Source: Synergistota bacterium
Lineage (GTDB): Bacteria; Synergistota; JAGHAJ01
Direction of reading: 5' to 3'
NCBI GenBank assembly: GCA_021161545.1
Contig: JAGHAJ010000176.1
Location: forward strand, 1 to 7,869
Length of the DNA stretch: 7,869 bases
The notes under the pieces are model-generated. The model was not told the origin of the DNA, did no database searches, and worked only from the letters and a program-made list of their open reading frames with translations. A program made the translations under genes and the position numbers. Positions 6,542 through 7,869 of this stretch are shown here, in pieces; position 1 is the first letter of the stretch; each line of letters opens with the position of its first letter.

Positions 6542-7514
6542 ACTTTAACTTATACCTCAAATGCTCTTTATAGGTGGCACTAAAGTGATGCTTACCACCT
6601 TTCTGCAAAACAAAGTAGAGATATTTCGTCTTTGCTGGATTGACCGCAGCCTTTATGGAATCAATTCCAGGATTACATATTGGCGTTGGTGGAAGCCCAT
6701 TATGTATATAGGTATTATAAGGGGAGTCCACCTTCAGGTCTTTCAGAGTAAGCCTCTGCTTATGTTTGGGCAAGACGTATTCAACCGTTGCACAGGATTC
6801 AAGCTTTCTGCCAATTCTCAACCTATTAAAAAACACGCTTGCCATTATAGGCTTTTCTTCAGGAAGGAGTGCTTCTTTTTCTATAATAGATGCTATAATC
6901 ACCCTATCATATATCCCCCATCTACTATTTTTCACCTTTTGAAGCAACTTTCCTGCCTTCTTTTCAAACTGTCTCAGCATCATTTCAACAAGGTCTTTTG
7001 CAGAGAATCCTGCAGGAAAAAGGTAGGTATCAGGAAAGAGAAACCCCTCCAAACTGTTTCCACGTATGTACCTGTTAAATTCAAACTTAAAAAGGTTTTT
7101 ATGAGCTACACAATACATAAAATCAACCGGTTTTATACCAAACTTGGAGAGTGCATTGGCTATCTGCAAAGCCGTTAGTCCTTCAGGAATGGATACCTTG
7201 TAAAGAGATACCCTTCCCTTTTCTAACACTTTCACTATATCCCACGCAGATAAACCTTTTTCAAACACGTACCCTCCTGCACGAATCCGTCTATCCACCT
7301 TTTCCTGCTTGATAAGGCTCAAAACGATGTTAGGGTATTTAGTTACCCCCTTCTTGTATAATATATCTACCACTCCATTTGCCCCCACACCATAGGGAAT
7401 AGCCACAACTATCTTACCCCTTACAGGTGTGCGCAAACTCTGAGGAGAAAGATACGGATAAACAATCAAGATAACATAATACGCCAAAGACAATACTATA
7501 AAAAACACCCTCAT
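6525..7514 (-). CDS. mltG: Endolytic murein transglycosylase MltG (YceG-like)
   Basis: MltG cleaves nascent peptidoglycan strands within the glycan chain and is thought to end their elongation; it acts at the outer face of the inner membrane. The 329-residue product has a single N-terminal membrane anchor (about 3-22), a LysM-like region (about 40-115) and the C-terminal catalytic YceG domain. Key motifs are EGFLFPDTYLF (156-166), IASIIEKEALLPEEKPIMAS (207-226) with the predicted catalytic Glu at 212, VFFNRLRIGRKLES (227-240), SPYNTYIHNGLPPTPICNPG (264-283) and AAVNPAKTKYLYFV (289-302). All match the family. The ATG at 7514 overlaps the stop codon of the upstream hydrolase (TAATG), so translational coupling is likely; no strong ribosome binding site lies close. 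Its stop (6525) falls within the DUF4911 gene. The length is normal for the family. Confidence 0.95.
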   Translation of the reverse strand: MRVFFIVLSLAYYVILIVYPYLSPQSLRTPVRGKIVVAIPYGVGANGVVDILYKKGVTKYPNIVLSLIKQEKVDRRIRAGGYVFEKGLSAWDIVKVLEKGRVSLYKVSIPEGLTALQIANALSKFGIKPVDFMYCVAHKNLFKFEFNRYIRGNSLEGFLFPDTYLFPAGFSAKDLVEMMLRQFEKKAGKLLQKVKNSRWGIYDRVIIASIIEKEALLPEEKPIMASVFFNRLRIGRKLESCATVEYVLPKHKQRLTLKDLKVDSPYNTYIHNGLPPTPICNPGIDSIKAAVNPAKTKYLYFVLQKGGKHHFSATYKEHLRYKLKYERRK

Positions 7515-7869
7515 TAAAAGATCAGCTCATCCCCCGGCTGCATTATCTTGCACTTAACAGACAGCGATTTTACTCCTTCTGCAAACTCATTGGGGTCTGC
7601 CTCTATAACAGGCCAAGTGTTGTAGTGCATAGGAACCACTACCTTCGGCCTTATAAAATCCGCTGCCTTTATAGCATCTTCCACATCCATAACAAAGTTG
7701 CCACCTATAGGCAAGAGGGCCACATCTATGTTCTCTTCCGCAAGGAGTTTCATATCCATGATAAGCCCTGTATCACCTGCATGGTAGAGCTTCCTACCAT
7801 TTACCTCTATGACAAACCCTCCGGGATTGCCTCCATATACAATACCATTATCCGTAGATATGCTTGAAC
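7514..7869 (-). CDS. UPF0173 metal-dependent hydrolase, MBL fold (C-terminal half, cut by window edge)
   Basis: The last 117 residues of a UPF0173-family (YtkL-like) metallo-beta-lactamase-fold hydrolase are visible; a full member is about 225-230 residues, so roughly half is missing. The frame is open to the window edge, and the ATG at 7759 is an internal Met, not the start. Recognisable parts are [19 protein letters not shown], where the Asp of HAGDTG is an expected metal ligand, then VALLPIGG, and [14 protein letters not shown], whose His is the expected last metal ligand. The HxHxDH motif should lie beyond the edge. The true substrate of this family is unknown to me. It is the first visible gene of the - strand operon, and its TAA stop overlaps the mltG ATG by one base. 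Confidence 0.9.
   Translation of the reverse strand, partial: SSISTDNGIVYGGNPGGFVIEVNGRKLYHAGDTGLIMDMKLLAEENIDVALLPIGGNFVMDVEDAIKAADFIRPKVVVPMHYNTWPVIEADPNEFAEGVKSLSVKCKIMQPGDELIF

Noticed and set aside
6561-7178. A 205-codon open frame on the + strand
   Set aside because: It lies entirely opposite mltG, whose product is a clear family match. The translation is rich in Cys, His, Phe and Arg, with no recognisable domain, as expected from an antisense shadow.
7514-7759. An 81-residue stand-alone protein starting at the ATG at 7759
   Set aside because: The same frame continues upstream to the window edge with conserved UPF0173 sequence, including HAGDTG, so this ATG is internal.

Overview
This is an ordinary-looking, densely coded bacterial chromosome segment. 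It holds eight genes: two on the + strand at the left and a tightly packed run of six on the - strand that fills the rest of the window. There are no tRNA or rRNA genes, insertion sequences, CRISPR arrays or phage genes. Ile is often ATA and Arg is often AGA/AGG, the coding strands are purine-rich, and genes overlap extensively. These are habits common in thermophilic bacteria, but the phylum cannot be fixed from this window. The L28 and DUF4911 genes would suit a diderm lineage such as Desulfobacterota, Thermodesulfobacteria, Nitrospirota or Aquificota; this is a low-confidence inference.

Left region (1-2196, + strand). A gene-free stretch of 170 bases carries an extended -10 promoter. It leads into a membrane-anchored, GAF-containing HD-GYP protein (predicted cyclic-di-GMP phosphodiesterase, 171-1883, TTG start). 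A 121-base spacer with a good promoter and a strong ribosome binding site leads to rpmB, ribosomal protein L28 of the zinc-binding type (2005-2196).

Right region (2193-7869, - strand). In transcription order the genes are: a UPF0173 metallo-beta-lactamase-fold hydrolase (cut by the right edge), mltG (endolytic murein transglycosylase), a small DUF4911 protein, a tldD-family metalloprotease, a FtsK/SpoIIIE DNA translocase, and thiN (thiamine pyrophosphokinase). Every junction is an overlap or a zero-base gap (1, 17, 29, 0 and 11 bases), so this is almost certainly one transcript with translational coupling. It combines peptidoglycan termination and processing (MltG), chromosome segregation at the septum (FtsK), a peptide-processing protease (TldD) and thiamine cofactor activation (ThiN). 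I see no proof that they share one pathway.

The + and - blocks converge at 2193-2196, where the rpmB and thiN stop codons overlap. A perfect 11-bp inverted repeat sits just there, inside the last codons of thiN. I do not see a clearly new biological system. The points most worth checking are that convergent junction, the little-studied DUF4911 gene wedged between mltG and tldD, and the tldD gene with no tldE partner in view.
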